Source of the DNA: Circinella umbellata
Taxonomy: Eukaryota > Mucoromycota > Mucoromycetes > Mucorales > Lichtheimiaceae
Reading direction: 5' to 3'
Assembly (NCBI GenBank): GCA_025093555.1
Contig: JAIWNF010000007.1
Coordinates: 434,001-498,000 of the forward strand
DNA length: 64,000 bases
Below are positions 1 to 13,343 of this stretch, piece by piece. The notes beneath the pieces were generated by a model that saw nothing but the letters and a program-made list of their open reading frames with translations, searched no databases and had not been told where the DNA came from. The position numbers and the translations under genes were made by a program. Each line of letters opens with the position of its first letter. Positions within the stretch are counted from its first letter, which is position 1.

Positions 1-25
1 ATCTATGGCATTATTAACATGATAG

Positions 26-570
26 ACCTTAGGGAATTCTATTCGAGTATGGTCGTTATATAGTCCCGAAGCTGGTGTGTATATCATGAACAAGGAATTG
101 AAGATGCCTTTACCTGTTTTATTTGAAAAGAAAGAAGAGTACCTATTTGATTTTTTGGAAGGTTCTTGGAAATTAACAGTAAGTATACCTGTTGTACTGT
201 TGGGGGATTGTAGATTAGGAACCCAAGCTACTCTGACATCCATTTGATGGTCTTCGTATATGCAAAATATGGCTTCACCACGACATTTATTCTTATTAAC
301 GAAATTAAAAAGACTTTATTATCAGATTCGATCTCTGGGTTGGAAGAAATCCACTCTACCCACAAAAGAAATTTAATAGAATCAAGAAGAAACAAAAACA
401 AGCATCAACCTCTCTCATATTTTGTAAAGCCAGCTCTCCAAAAAATGACAGAACGTCAACATGCAACTATTGTAACAGATGATGGTCGCAGAAGCTCGCC
501 TCTTCTTCCTCCAGAAGACTATGAACAAAAATCGGACTCTGATGACGAACCTTTACAAATAGCAATTTAA
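26..570 (+). CDS. 3' end of an unrecognised gene (partial)
   Basis: Two exons can be joined in frame: 26-178 (after an acceptor ending TAG at 23-25, with a branch-like TTAAC upstream) and 214-570, separated by a 35-bp intron with donor GTAAGT at 179 and acceptor TAG at 211-213. The joined reading frame carries a moderately hydrophobic, folded-looking stretch (VWSLYSPEAGVYIMNKEL ... HLMVFVYAKYGFTTTFIL), then a basic segment, and an acidic serine-rich C-terminus ending DSDDEPLQIAI before TAA. The 5' part lies outside the window. I do not recognise the family. A 35-bp intron is very short for this genome; reading through it instead would end the protein at a TGA near 245, so the spliced version, which keeps 119 further codons open, is preferred. 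Confidence 0.55.
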
Positions 571-1457
571 CTTAACCATTCATCCATTGTATATACACTT
601 ATCTTTCGCTTGGTTTTGACAACACGAATACCACTTTCTTTTCATTTCTGTAATTCTTTTATCAACGTCCCCTCTCCCCATGTAAAAAAAATGACTCATG
701 ACTTTTTTTTTATCGCAAAGATTATTCCTTCATCCCTGGTTATCAAATTGCGTGTATATTCTGTTGCGTCACTTTAATTGAAAGGTTCTTATATCCATAC
801 TCGTTATCAGCTATCTTTTTCACGAAATATTTTTTTGACCAACCAGTCCTTACTATTATCATCAGAAAGAACAAACCCACATTTACTTGTTTTCGAAAAG
901 TTTTATATATTAATGTGGTTTACGTGCGTGAAACGCATTTTTTTAAAAAAGCAAACAAGCACAGGCAATTAAACAGCAGCCAACATGGCAAAACTATCGA
1001 AAGCATCTTTTCAATACGAATGAACTCTATGTACCATAAATATTTCTTTTCAGCAGACTGTCATTATCATTATTTTCTGCCTTGTTTCTTTGTAGAATGC
1101 ACCAAAGTAGATTAAGAAAAGAAAAGAACGATTTGATGTGTAAGCAGAGAATTTAGAGACGAGTTATTAGTTCCCATTATAAAAGGAATTTGAATTCGTT
1201 ATTTGTGGTGTGGATCTGAGAAGTGTAAGGAATAAAAAGAAACACGACTTCAGATCAAGAAGAAAAATTGTAAAATATATATAAATAAATTTTTTATCAT
1301 AACAACTTTAAAAGGATTTATGCCTCTGTTGATATACATACTCCTTTTCTTTTTCGTTCAGTTTGCATGAGCATGCATCACACACCCCTTTTTTATATGT
1401 ATATATAAATAAAACGTATTTTTTTTTCTTGTTACGTACTCTTTTTTTTTCGATGTT
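571..1457. other. Intergenic, promoter of the MFS gene
   Basis: No supported gene. AT-rich with several T-tracts. A TATA-like ATATATATAAATAAA lies near 1275-1290, about 170 bp upstream of the transporter ATG, and a pyrimidine-rich tract follows. Short open frames here overlap each other and have no domain character. Confidence 0.5.
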
Positions 1458-3454
1458 ATGGACTTTAAGACGAGCAAAAAAAAAATGAAAATTGTTGCTG
1501 TTGATGAACCATCTATAATACAAGAACGAAAGGTGATACAAAAAATTAACCTTGTTGCTGTTCCTGTTATGTTACTTGTCATGTTTTTTCAGGTATACCA
1601 ATGAAAGAATAACATAGTACCTTTTTCTTTTTCTGCTGTTGAAAACTGTTGCTATGGGTACGTATTAACTTTATATAATACTTTGGTCGACAATAACAAA
1701 AATATGTGTATTTCCTCTAGCAACTTGACAAAATGACACTAAATTTTGCTGCGATGCTTGGTATATATAAGGACGTAAATATCAGCCATGATGAATTTGG
1801 ATTAGCTGGATCGCTTTATTATCTCGCTCAGTTAATTTTTCAAGTACGTTTAATAATGATAAAAAAATATTTTATAGACAAAGCGTCATCAAACGTCAAT
1901 TTACTACAAGTACTATGATTAATCTGTATTATCATGACTGGCATTACATAGTCTACCGTAGTAATTTATTTTCTGCAACGATTTCCTCTTTCAAAAGTAC
2001 TGAGTATACCAATGTTTTGTTGGGGATGGAGCTTGATCGGATCATCATTTGTTTCCAACTTTACTCAGTTAGCTGCGTGTCGGTTCTTATTGGGGGCATT
2101 TGAAGCATTTACCTATCCATCTCTTTTTCTTTTTATTAAAACACATTATCGACGGTCTGAACAAGGAACTTACCTTGCTTTAGTTTACATTTCATTGTGT
2201 GTAGCAATTATGTGTGGTTCATTATTTACTTTTGGCATAGGACATATACCTGGTAAAGTTTGCAGTATGCATGTAGATAATACGTGACGAAAAAAGAAAA
2301 AACACCAGATAATAATTAATATATATTTGAATGAATATAGATACGGAATTTATGCATGGGCATGGTAACTGGGCATGGTTAGTACTTTTTTCATAATCTC
2401 ATAAACATATGACATATATATACTAAAATAAAGTGATTACAACAGGTCCATGTTAATATATGGTGCTGTTACAGTCTGTTTCAGTATCATTGTTCTCATA
2501 TATTTACCCGACTCACCTTACAGTAAACGATTTCATTTAACAAGTGGCGAAAAAGAAATCGTTACAGCTCGTATTGCAGACAATAATGTGTTACGTATCA
2601 GCAATATACAGTGGAATCAAATTATAGAATCACTCAAAGAACCACGTTATTGGTGTTTACTTTTACTTACAGCTATTTCCAATTTACCGAATGGTGCTAT
2701 TACAATTTTTAGCTCACAACTCATCAAAGATCTTGGTTTTTCTGTAAATATGATATCAAGAAAAAAGCTATCTTACATAAAAAAGTAATCAAAGTAAGCA
2801 TTCGATAAATAATAATAATAATTCTTTTTGGTGATACTTTAGGAGTTGGATTCTATTCTCTTAAACATCCCTCGAAACGTTTATGAGATCATAACATATA
2901 TTATATTTATCTACAGTACGAATCGTATTCGATGGTGTAAAAATAACGTTGCTTTTACCAGTGCTATACTTATGCTCGCTCCAACAATCGGGATTGTTTT
3001 ATTACTAGCAATTCCAGTCGCAGATGAAAAACCTATTGGTCGACTTGTAGGCCTCTGTATCATTCCAACTACATTTGCAACATTAGGTGGTCAAGCACTT
3101 GTATCTTCCAACGTCGCAGGGAAAACAAAGATGATTTTTTATACGACTACAGTGACAACTGCTAATACTTTGGGACATTTTATTGGACCGATGGCAATGG
3201 TACAGAGTGAATTTCCAGAATACACAACTGCTCTCACAATATATATTATTGCAGACATGATAACCATTTTATTATTATTTTATGTGGGTTGGTCATTTCA
3301 AAATGATAATAATATACGGCTCAAGAAACAACAAAAGCAAGAAAATGAAAATTTAGATTTACAACAACAGAATAATGGTAATAATGTTGATAAAGAAGAG
3401 CATGAAGATTTAACAGATGTTCAACAGGATCATAGATTCATATATAAACCTTGA
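1458..3454 (+). CDS. MFS transporter, allantoate permease (DAL5)-like anion:cation symporter
   Basis: Proton-coupled membrane transporter, probably for a small organic anion such as an ureide, vitamin or carboxylate; the substrate cannot be read from sequence. Exon 1 (1458-1592) starts with the N-terminal helix NLVAVPVMLLVMFFQ; exon 2 (1721-1843) gives QLDKMTLNFAAMLGI, matching the family's LDK..l..A.. signature after TM1. Exon 3 (from 1952) has CRFLLGAFEAFTYPS, the usual R-x-L-G-x-x-E-A motif of TM4, then YRRSEQGTYLA. Later exons give YGIYAWAW, YGAVTVCFSIIVLIYLPDSP (the LPDSP loop after TM6), EPRYWCLLLLTA, and a long exon from 2843 with the C-terminal helices and a Q/N-rich acidic cytosolic tail. 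The junction between 2252 and 2340 is uncertain: no donor gives a clean family-like splice. Otherwise intact. Confidence 0.85.
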
Positions 3455-3570
3455 AAATAATATGTAATAGCATATAGTACGTAGTACGTAGTACGTAGAT
3501 ACTACTATTAAAAACTGTATTAAGCAATATAAAAAAATGGTGCTACTTTTTATTATTATTATTATTAACT

Positions 3571-6500
3571 TTAAGTATGGTTTTTTGGTGTAAGCTTATG
3601 AAAACTATCAAGTGTGGGGAAATAGCTAGTTTGAGCAGTGTGATCAATTACGTCTGGATCAATGGCTTTTGTAAATCTGCACGGTTTTGAAAACAGTGTT
3701 TTCTTTATTGATCCTGTCGATATCATGGTCACCTTGCGAATTGCGCCCCGTTTCACAAGTATATCCAATAAATCTTTCACTTCAGCAAAAGTAAGCAAAG
3801 TTTCAAACAATCGTCGTACATCTCGTTCCAGAATACCGGGTCGTTTCATCACATGTTGGAAGACAACTTGGAGACATTCATCCAAAAGTTTTGTTGTCAC
3901 AGAACCATTCAAATCGATCCATAACCGAGGATCAATGATTTCTTTTCGTTTTTCACGCATTAATTGAGCACGTTCATTTGCTTCAGCAGATGTTGGTACC
4001 AAAGTATCTAGTCCTCTTGTTTTAACAATCCAGTTACCAAGATGATTGGTAGTGACATAGTGTAAAGATTCAAAACCAACAAGGTGGATAAAACTAGGTT
4101 GGGAATTACGTAATGTATGGATATGTTGACGAATTTCAGAATCTGTAATATCTGGATATTTTTCCAAAAGTTTGTTCTGTATATTTATTGTGAGTCTCAG
4201 CGATAATTTACTTATTGGATCCCGACTTCCCTTTAATTATAAATTGCAAATCTTTTTACCTTGATTTCAAAAATTGTTGCACCATCTTCTCCAGTATTTT
4301 CCAAAAATTCCATGATGGTTTTGAATATCGATCGTAGTTTAAGAGTTTGACTGCTGTAAAAACCAGTCAATTCGGTTTCCATTTGTTCATGAGTAAGTGC
4401 TCTCAATGTGGATGATTGTAGTCCGACTTCTTTAAATTCATCTCTGTTTTGTTTACTGTCAATGTCAACGTCAGTGTCAGTTTCGCCGCTGATACTTTCA
4501 AGAGTAACATCAAAATCAAGTTTTGATGCATCCATCATTCGACTTTTGTGAATAGGTTCTTTATATTTTTCTCGCTGCTCCTCTTCATCTACCATACACA
4601 CGTCCAGCTTTCAAGTAAAAATTCTCATCGAGTCAGTATAATATTGACGGTAAGAAAATTGATAGTCATAATACTAGTAATTTACCTTTCTTTGAGATAG
4701 CATTCTAAGAATACAACCCATCATACCACTGCTTACAAGGACTGGCATAAACATCGATTTAACTTCTTTAACAAGGAATTTTTCATATTCAGTAGCCTGT
4801 AAAAAAAAGTTTTCCGGTAAACTACATGCCATGGCATGCAAATATCTACATAATAAAAAAAATCCCGTTTCAATTCGTTCAGTCACTTTATTACTTATTG
4901 TTCTTTATTTTTTTTATAACTGGTAGCTATTTTGTTATCTTTCTTACTTTTTTGAAATAGTCCACGCCATTCCAGGAAGTTTTCTAGGTTGTACATCATT
5001 TCTGTTTCTAGCTATCTGGCCAGTTTCTTTCATTTCATCAATAGCATATTTAACAAGTTCTTGTGGGTGATTAGAAATTACAGCATGAGCAAAGAATGGA
5101 TCATAGAATTCGAACGGAGTAAACAAAACCATCTAGCAATTAAAGCAAAAAATTTCGAGCTAGTTAGCACATTTTTTATGTCCAATCCACCTTTTTTTTC
5201 TTCTTCATGTTTTTAATCTATCTTACCCTAAAAAAGATTTTAAGTAATTCAATTATTCTTCGTCTTGAATTCTTTTCATCGGGAACACCAACTATAGGAT
5301 CATCCAGTTTACTATCGATGGATCGGTGAACAGTAAAAAATGTGGTTACCAAAACACGATTCTTTGCCGACATTGTGACTTTTTTATGGAATTGATCTTC
5401 GATAGTAGAGCGATCTTTATCTGTTGAAATAATGGTACGTTCTACTCGGAATTTTTCATGAATTTCTTGTACAGTAGCAGGTAACAGTTTATCTGGTGTC
5501 AAATTACTATTTCGAAAAAAAAAAGAAGAGGAGAGAGTTGTCAGTAGGTTTGTGCTTGTGATGTATACATAAATATATCAAATGTGTGATTCCCTTAACA
5601 TACTCATTCACATATTGAAGCTGTTGAATAAAGTAAGCCAGCTGTCCAAGGATATTATATGTCATTGGGTCTTCATTTTCTTCCTCGAATGCAGATTCTG
5701 CTAAACCTTGTTGATAGAACCGGGGCCATAATCGATTGAGAGTGTAAATGTAATCTGCAATAGTGGGGATAACTTTGATTTTATCTAACCGAGTACGTAA
5801 TTGTTGTAAATTACGTCTGGGGAAGACAACACCAGCAGGAGACCAAAAGAATCGAAGGTTATGGATACGAACATGATGTTTCATGATAATAGAACAGTAA
5901 ATCAGTAACTCATCTTCATCAGAAGTCCAAGGAGTACGCTTGACACGACATAATCGTGCTTTTTCAACTTGTTCATTATCTACATATACAATTAAAAATA
6001 AGTATATATACTTTAAGGGAAATATTACTCTTTTTTTTTTTCCTTTTAGAAGCCGCTATATAGCAATACTTACTATTGACAACTGGTAACGAGGATACAT
6101 CGTCCAAATACAACATCTTATTAGTAGCAAAGCGTGTGTTTGTATCAGTTCCATCGTCCTCTTCTAGTTTCAACTCTTTCATCAAACGTCTTGTAGTACT
6201 TCCTCTGGTTGTACGTTGGAAAACTCGTTTTGTACCGATCATATCTTCTTTTACGTTATACGTTGATTTTCGTAATCTACGTCTCTTTGGTTTCAATGCG
6301 TCTTCGAGTCGGGTAGTGATCAATTTCTGATCGCGAGGTATTTGACGGTCAAAAGCAGCTTGTATTTTTCGGAAATAGCCGTAGACCAAAGATACAGGTG
6401 CATGAAGTTCAGTTGCAATCTTTCTACATTTGATATGGTCATCCAAGGGAGTCATCTTATTATTCGCGTCGATATATGAGTTGAGCTGGCTACGAAGTTC

Positions 6501-9500
6501 ACGGTCAATAATGGTATTCACACTCCAATTCTTTAGCGAAAAAAGAATCTTTCTCAATTCCTTGACGTATTCTGTTGGCTCGGCCTCTTCCTCTTCTTCC
6601 TCAGGGTCTTCATCACGTCGATATAAATCAGTACAAACATATTGCAGGTCACTCCAAAAAATCATCAGATCACTAGGTGAATCCATGGCATATTCACCCA
6701 CCACCTTCAAATCTCCTCGTCGATAATTATGAATAGTCACGCTAGGAAGCAATTGATATGAATCCGGTAAATCACTTGATTCGCTCTTGAATTTTGAAAA
6801 TGTATGTGACAGTTGCAAAGATTTGGCCTTCGCTATTCCCAAATATACAAGTACATCTGTCAATGACCGAATGCGTAATCGGAATTTGGTTGCGGCAGAA
6901 AACAAATCAAGCTTAATCGAATCAGGAAGCTCCCACATGAATTTTTCCAAGTTCGCTGCATCATCAGTATATTCTAACAATTTCTTGTTTGGGAAGAAAA
7001 TACCAATTGTTTGACAATACAACTTTAAAGGCATCCAAGTGATCAATGTCGATGTTTTGATGGTTCTGGTTTCTCGGTCCACGCCATCAATATCTTGATT
7101 CAATAGACCAAATAAATGTTGATGCAATAACTTAACACGTATCATACGTGCATAAACAAATCCAAATTGTAAACCAATAGCAAGCCAGTTTCCCGAGGTG
7201 GTTCTTATATCACCCATTGTCTCTTCCAATTTCGTCACTTTAGCCATATTCGCTTTAATCAATTTAATTTCATCATCCAAACGTAACGCTTGAATGCTAT
7301 GTTTATCTTCAAACTCGTCATACTCTTTTTCCATCCGTTCCAATCGCTCTTCCAGGCGTTCCACTTTTTTATCCAACTTTTCGAATTTGGCAAGACGATT
7401 AGGTCGACTTGACCTTAATGTCTTTTTCTCCTTCATATATTCTACATACTCTTGTAGTTCAGGTCCGTCCAGAGCGACATCGTGTCGAAAGACCAGTTGT
7501 CTGGTAGTTGTAGTACCATTGATATGAGTAAAGGAAAGCTCATGGAACTGAGCAAGCTTATCCTCCACCAGCTCTGCTGCTGTTTTCCATACTGTCTTTA
7601 GGCATATATAAGGACGGTTGGCCTCATCGGGAAACATTACTCGAAGTTTGTTAAGGAATGCTGCTTTAAGATCATAGTTACGTTCCCAGATCGGTGAATC
7701 GTCCAAAAGTGCCAGCATTGCTTTCTGTCGTCTTTCTTGATAGGCATTGTTGGTTGGACGTACATGACGGGATGATTTAATACCAAATTTAGTACGAGTA
7801 ACATTGGCCGCATTGCTGATATGATGCTTACGTTTTCTACCAAGCAAATCAACAGTATTAACATATTTCGGTGATGATGAGATGGTCCTTTCTGGTGTCA
7901 CTATTGGTGCTGTTACCAAGGATAAAGTATTATTATCATTTATTAAATCTTTGCTTTTCCTCCTATTGCTAGTATTGTTATCATTGTTTTCTTGATCTGT
8001 TGTTTCTGTTGGGTCCACTCTGACTTCAACCAGTTGTTGATATAACCTTCCAGGGCTACGCGGTGGATCATAAGGTCCTCTTGCTTGTATATTTTGCTGA
8101 CGTCGTGGTGAAGATGGCCCAGGACTACCTCTTGAAGATGGTGAGAAATAATCAAACAAGTTACCACGACGAGGAGATGGAGTAACGGGAACCGGTGGTG
8201 GTGTTTCCATTCGCTGAGGTGTAGAAGGTTGTTTATTTGTATTATCTGTTGAGTCATTGACTACTGGAGATTCAGAAACTTCTTCTGGTGACGTTGACGA
8301 GGTATGCTGTTGCTCATTTGTTTTATCTGCAGATTCATTCACTACTGGTAATTCAAAAACTTCTTCTGGTGTTGCTGATGAGGTACACTGTTGCTCATTT
8401 GTTTTATCTGTAGATTCATTCACTATTGGTGATTCAACAACAACTTCTGGTGCCGCTGATGTGGTAGGCTGTTGTTCTTCTGTGGTAGTTTGAGTACGTT
8501 TCCTAGCAACAGTGGCTTCATCAGAATCTGATACAGGCTGAGCTGACAGCTCTGTTGTTGTAATTGTAGTTGTAGTTTCAGTCATGTCCGATTTATTCTT
8601 TGGAGGGCGTCCACGTTTTCGAGGTACTTTGGCAACTTCAGGTGATGTAATTATTGGCTTAGATGAGTCATTTCTCAAAGTTTCCTTTTCCTTTGGGGGA
8701 CGTCCGCGTTTTTTAGGTACTTTGACAACTTCAGGTGATGTTGCTACTGACTCAGATAGGTCATTACTCAACGCTTGGTTTTGCTTTGGTAGACGACCTC
8801 GTCTTTTAGGTGCTTGAAGAGGTGGTGTTTCTGATTGTTCTGACATTTCAGTATCATCAGCCGTCTCTTTTGTTTTTTGTTTCGATGACGGACGACTTCG
8901 CCTCTTAGGTAGTTTATTAACCGTCTCTTCAATAGATCCCACAGATTCTTGATGCGTTCGTTTTCTCGTAGTAGATGTGCTTAATTCTGATATATTTTCA
9001 TCATTCGTTTGTTGTGTACTATCCATTTGGGAAGTGTTTTGCGTAGCTTGTGTTTGTCTTTGAAATATGGGTGCCAATTTGGCGGTTTGTTGTTCATTAC
9101 TATTTGACACTTCAACAACAGCCTCCATACTACTTGATGCTTCTGGTGTAACAGTTGAAGTCTCGGGTGCTGGTGATGTTGATGATAAGGATGCCGCTAT
9201 TGTTCGATTAAAAGTCGCTTCACTTCTACCTTTGATATTCCCTTTCACAGTTCCAAATTTTCCTGGTTGGTAGGATTGCTGTCTAAAATCAACTTCTTTG
9301 AGTTTACTATTGGCAATTTCGTATAAAGGCGGACCAGCGACTTCAATGTCGACATCGTTTTTCAATTTTTGATAAGCTTGGTAACTATAGTAACGATATC
9401 TTCGGATACGACCTTCAAATTCGAAATCACGGCGAGCAAGATATTTGAGCAGATGTGGAGTTTCTTTCAAACTAGCCATAAGATCTAAATATTTATGCAT

Positions 9501-11718
9501 TCCTTTTTGTTCACCACAGCTCAAAGAATACATAATTTCCTATGAAATACAGCAAAAGAAATTGATGATGATGAATGGACCAAAAAAAAAGAAAGAAAAA
9601 CACATACAAAAGCATTATATCCATATATATATATATATATATATATATATTACCTTCTGAGTAGCACCGTTAGTAGAAGCAGCTTCAAGAAGAGTAACCA
9701 ATTGACTTTCCAGCGATACATCATAAAATTGTCCCCCAGCAGGTCGACCCTCAGCACCACGTGGTTTTAACACAAGGCCTGAGCCTCCTTTTACCTTTTT
9801 TTCATCGTCCAATTTAATTTTATATTGATTCATAGTTAATTTTGGTGAACTATCTTGTTCTTTAATAGCTAGTTATGAAAGTTAATATCTTACTCTTCAT
9901 GATAATAACAATAACGCATTAGCATATTCATACCTTGATCTGGATCAACCAATTTAATACATCGTGTTGTTTTTACTTTAGTTAATGATCCTCTCACTTT
10001 ACAAAAGATGCCTTTAGCACATAAGTCATCAATAGAACGATGATACCATTTTTTGACAGATTTATCCCTTGGATTGAAACCCTAATTATTTTATATTTTT
10101 ATATAATGAAGTTAGACATCCAATTTATAATATTGCTGACATACCCTATCAACTTTCTGTCGTTACTGTTTCTCCTTACCAGAGCACTTAAAATATCATC
10201 ACTATACATGACATTATCTTTCGCATCAGAGAGTAAATCAATCATCCTTGCTCGAAGTCGCTTGATAGTAAAGGCAACGCCTGACGCATTAACATTATAT
10301 GCATTACTTTCATGCAGAGCACTTTCAGAGTCCTCTTCACTATATCTAACATGGATACAAATATTTGTTCGAATTCCGTAATGCGCAATGGGTTTTCGTT
10401 TACTACAAAAATTAAACAAATAAACAGTGTAAAAAAAAGAAACGGCTCATTAAAAACTTCAGATTTTTGTTATATACTCTAAAATAATTCAATATGAGAA
10501 GCTTACATTGCTCCTTTTTGTTCCAAGACTTTAACATAATGACCTGATGAACGAGGATCTAATTCAAGTGCTTTAGTTAACGTCGCTTGTGTGATACCTG
10601 GTGGTCCTGCTAGCATGATAAACGTCAAAACGATTTGAAGATTAGGAGAAATTGTTCTTGCGGTGGGCTTTTTTTAGTGAATAAAATAAAAGATTAGTTA
10701 TATTTCTGACCCTACACTACACAAAACATATGATTTTTTTTTCCAACTTACAGGTGTACCAATGTATAATTGCTCTGTTTGTAGTTCTTTAGTAGCCAAA
10801 ATTCGGAGGCGTGCGCCATACATTTCCTCCACTTTATCAAAACTGAGTTTTTCAATTTCATCAATACGAGAATAATTTGTATTTAAAACATTTGCAAAAG
10901 GCTATATAGATATTATTAATTATCCATATTTATATTGATAAGAATCGATTTTATGTTTCTCACTTACATCATAATTGTTTGCTTTTTTTGGTTGCGGAGC
11001 TTCCTTTTGAACATCTTCTTCATCATCATCCTCATCATCTTCAGATGTGTCTATTTCATATTCATCTTCATCATCCGAACCTTCTTCATCATCACTAGGC
11101 GGTTCATATCCATCACTGCTATAATCATCATCATCACTACCAACTGCTTTTCGTGCTTTCTTTTTCGCCGGTTTCTTAACAGCCTTCTTTTTGGATATTC
11201 TCTTTTTCTTTTTTTGTGTAGATCCTTTTCCTTTTGATTTTTTGGTAGGAGACGCTTTCTTTTCTGCTGTTTCGGTTTCGATTTTTGTTGACGTTGGTGT
11301 TTCCAAAGTATTAGAATTCTCTTGAGCTTCTGTCGATTGTTGTCCTGTTTGTTTATCTGAATCCGATTGCTGCCCTTCATTGTCTTCTACAATTGCGTCT
11401 AGATCTTCATAAAATTCCAATTGTTTATCTTCAACTAAAATGGGCCAAAAACAACATTTGTATTGTAAATCGATAAGAGGAGCTTTATTGTCGTATTTAT
11501 CACCAAGAGGACTAGCATTTCTGGCAATAGTTGTTTGAACAATTTCCCAAAGTCTTTCCAAACTAATTCCTGGAAACGATCAAAATTAATAAGCTAAAGT
11601 TTGTATTTATTGAACACACTGGAAATGTTAACTGATCTTTTTATTATTATTTTATGGTACCTCTTGGACCTTGAATAGCAGCTTCAGTCCTTACAGTATC
11701 GACGATTGTATCAAACAT
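3571..11718 (-). CDS. TFC3: TFIIIC largest subunit, B-block-binding (tau138/Tfc3/GTF3C1 type)
   Basis: Nuclear Pol III factor that recognises the B box of tRNA genes. Read on the minus strand, it starts at ATG 11716-11718 with MFDTIVDTVRTEAAIQGPRG, then splices (exon 1 phase 1) to ISLERLWEIVQTTIARN, the expected N-terminal winged helix. A long acidic/lysine tract follows (about 10970-11420). Next comes the B-block winged helix, LTFIMLAGPPGITQATLTKA with RSSGHYVKVLEQKGA (about 10510-10665). A 3.5-kb exon (5976-9540) holds three AT-hook cores and a coiled coil. C-terminal exons give YDPFFAHAVISNHPQELVK and the last winged-helix block, DPRLWIDLNGSVTTKLLDE to LVKRGAIRK. The protein is roughly 2,000 residues with about a dozen exons. 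It is transcribed away from the HP1 gene, sharing a 318-bp promoter region. Confidence 0.88.
8238..8480 (-). repeat. 81-bp in-frame tandem repeat (about 3 copies) in TFC3
   Basis: Three copies of an 81-bp unit encode a 27-residue repeat containing variants of STDKTNEQQ and a PEEV(F/S)E core followed by PVVN. The period can be read from the recurring GATTCATTCACTA motif on the plus strand near 8332 and 8413. It lies in the disordered central part of the protein. Confidence 0.8.
8590..8820 (-). repeat. About 93-bp tandem repeat encoding three AT-hooks in TFC3
   Basis: Three successive units of about 31 residues each contain an AT-hook core: RKRGRPPK (near 8600-8625), KKRGRPPK (near 8693-8720) and KRRGRLPK (near 8785-8812), each followed or preceded by (T)SPEV.KVP. 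A degenerate fourth basic patch, KRRSRPSSK, lies near 8875-8910. AT-hooks bind the minor groove of AT-rich DNA. Confidence 0.85.
9622..9652. repeat. (AT)n microsatellite in a TFC3 intron
   Basis: An uninterrupted run of AT dinucleotides lies inside the intron between the exon ending TNGATQK and the large exon starting EIMYSLSCGEQK. Confidence 0.9.
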
Positions 11719-12036
11719 TGTGCAAGTAATAGTTTTTAAAATTTTAAAATTATATGATTGAAAATGCCGTCAGTAAATTATTTTCTTATCGAGAGACGCA
11801 AAAGGGTATATCAAAAGTTCATGGAAAGGAAAGAAAAAAGGAACACGCGAGTTGTTTTTTTTTGTATTGAATAATGAAATATTTATATTTTTTTTTCCCT
11901 TTGAAATTGTAACAACTTCACCCAATCAAATTTTTTGCTGCGAGATAGCATTAACTCTCTCTCCAGGAGAAAGAGATTTTTTTTAAAGTTTCTCCACAAT
12001 ATCCTTTTCTCTTTGTTTCGTGCCAAAAAAGTAACA
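11719..12036. promoter_or_regulatory. Divergent promoter between TFC3 (-) and the HP1 gene (+)
   Basis: 318 bp between two divergent start codons. It contains T-rich tracts near 11855-11895, GATTG, and a TTCTCC region just upstream of the HP1 start. No other coding is seen. It must carry the core promoters of both genes or their 5' UTRs. Confidence 0.6.
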
Positions 12037-13343
12037 ATGTTGAACATGAATCCCAACAATTCAGCTGAAATTAATCATGATAATAATCAGGATCTTGATG
12101 AAGATGAATATGAAGTAGAAAAGATATTAGAACATCGAACTACTTTTCAGAAAAAGGTAACTGTCTCGACAAAAAGTCTCTATTTATTTATTTAATATAT
12201 AATAACAATTTTTTTTGACAGAAACAAGTATTGGAATATTACATTAAATGGAAGGGATTCAAAGACAAATGGAATACATGGGAACCTGAAGATTTAGTGT
12301 ATGTTTTGTATATTCTTATATGTATTATTATGTTTTACTGTTATACTGATGTATTTATTAGAGAGGCAGACGAACTCATTCAGGAATATTGGGCAAGTAA
12401 AAACAAGAAAAAAATAGAAAGTACGACCAACACTTTAAAACGATCAAAGAAGACTATGAAAGAACGTAGAAACAAAGACAAAGGACAGGTTTTAGACCTA
12501 GCACCAAAACCTGTCGCACTTAATAGATCTGTTACTCAATATAGTTCCTCCATAGGAAGTGTGGCAAAGACGAAGAGACGTGTAAATTTTAAATCATTAT
12601 CATCACTATCAACACATCAAACTATACCATCTTTAAATAACAATAACACAAAAACCAATGAAAAAAGTCGGCGTAAAACTACAAGAAGAAAACGTGATGA
12701 TGATGAAAAATTATCAACAATAAATGCGACAAATGACGATATAGAGAATATATTGGGCGGTTTATCAAAAGCAAAAAGGAAATCATTATCAACATCTACA
12801 CCAACTCAACTGTTAGCTTCGCCAGTACACACTGTAGCTAATCAAAATGAGGATGACAATGATATTTCTATGGATATATCTCAACCACCATCGCCATCCC
12901 CATCACAACAACAGCAGCAGCAACACGAGATGGTCGATTGGTCGGATGAACATAATGAACCGGACGAAGTTATATTTGACTTGGACTTTCGAACAGATTT
13001 ATCTTGGGACTGGAAAGAGAGTATACATACTGTTGAAGCAGTGACTAGGGAAGGACCAGTTATATACGGTGTTGTGAGATGGTAATTTATTGTTATATAC
13101 TGATCGCTGTTCATAGATTCGATTTTACTTATCATATTCATTCTCATTTATAGGAATGATGATACTTTATCCATGTATCCTACAGACTTAATACGACGAC
13201 GATGCCCGCAGAAGGTAAAACATGTGGATGGACCGAACAAGAGAAAGAGAAGAGAATTTATTCAAACTTCTGTTATGTTTTATTTTATATAGTTAATTGA
13301 TTTTTATGAAAAGAAACTTGATTTCCGACAACAAAGTGGGTAG
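12037..13343 (+). CDS. HP1: HP1/Swi6-type heterochromatin protein (chromo plus chromo-shadow)
   Basis: Reader of H3K9-methylated nucleosomes; it dimerises through its C-terminus and recruits silencing partners in the nucleus. Five exons: 12037-12156, 12222-12298, 12362-13081, 13154-13214, 13293-13343. The chromodomain spans exons 1-3: DEYEVEKILEHRTTFQKK, then QVLEYYIKWKGFKDKWNTWE, then DLVEADELIQEYW, with the aromatic cage residues (Y of EYEV, W of KWKG, W of NTWE) visible. A basic, serine-rich hinge follows. The chromo-shadow domain starts at DLSWDWKESIHTVEAVTRE and ends RRRCPQKLIDFYEKKLDF, the hallmark CPQK.I.FYE sequence. Each exon join restores a conserved residue (GT|A gives Val, TG|G gives Trp). 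The hinge is longer than in animal HP1. Confidence 0.9.

Noticed and set aside
12847..13147. Alternative-frame open reading frames on both strands over the HP1 hinge
   Set aside because: Shadows of the CAA/CAT-rich coding sequence.
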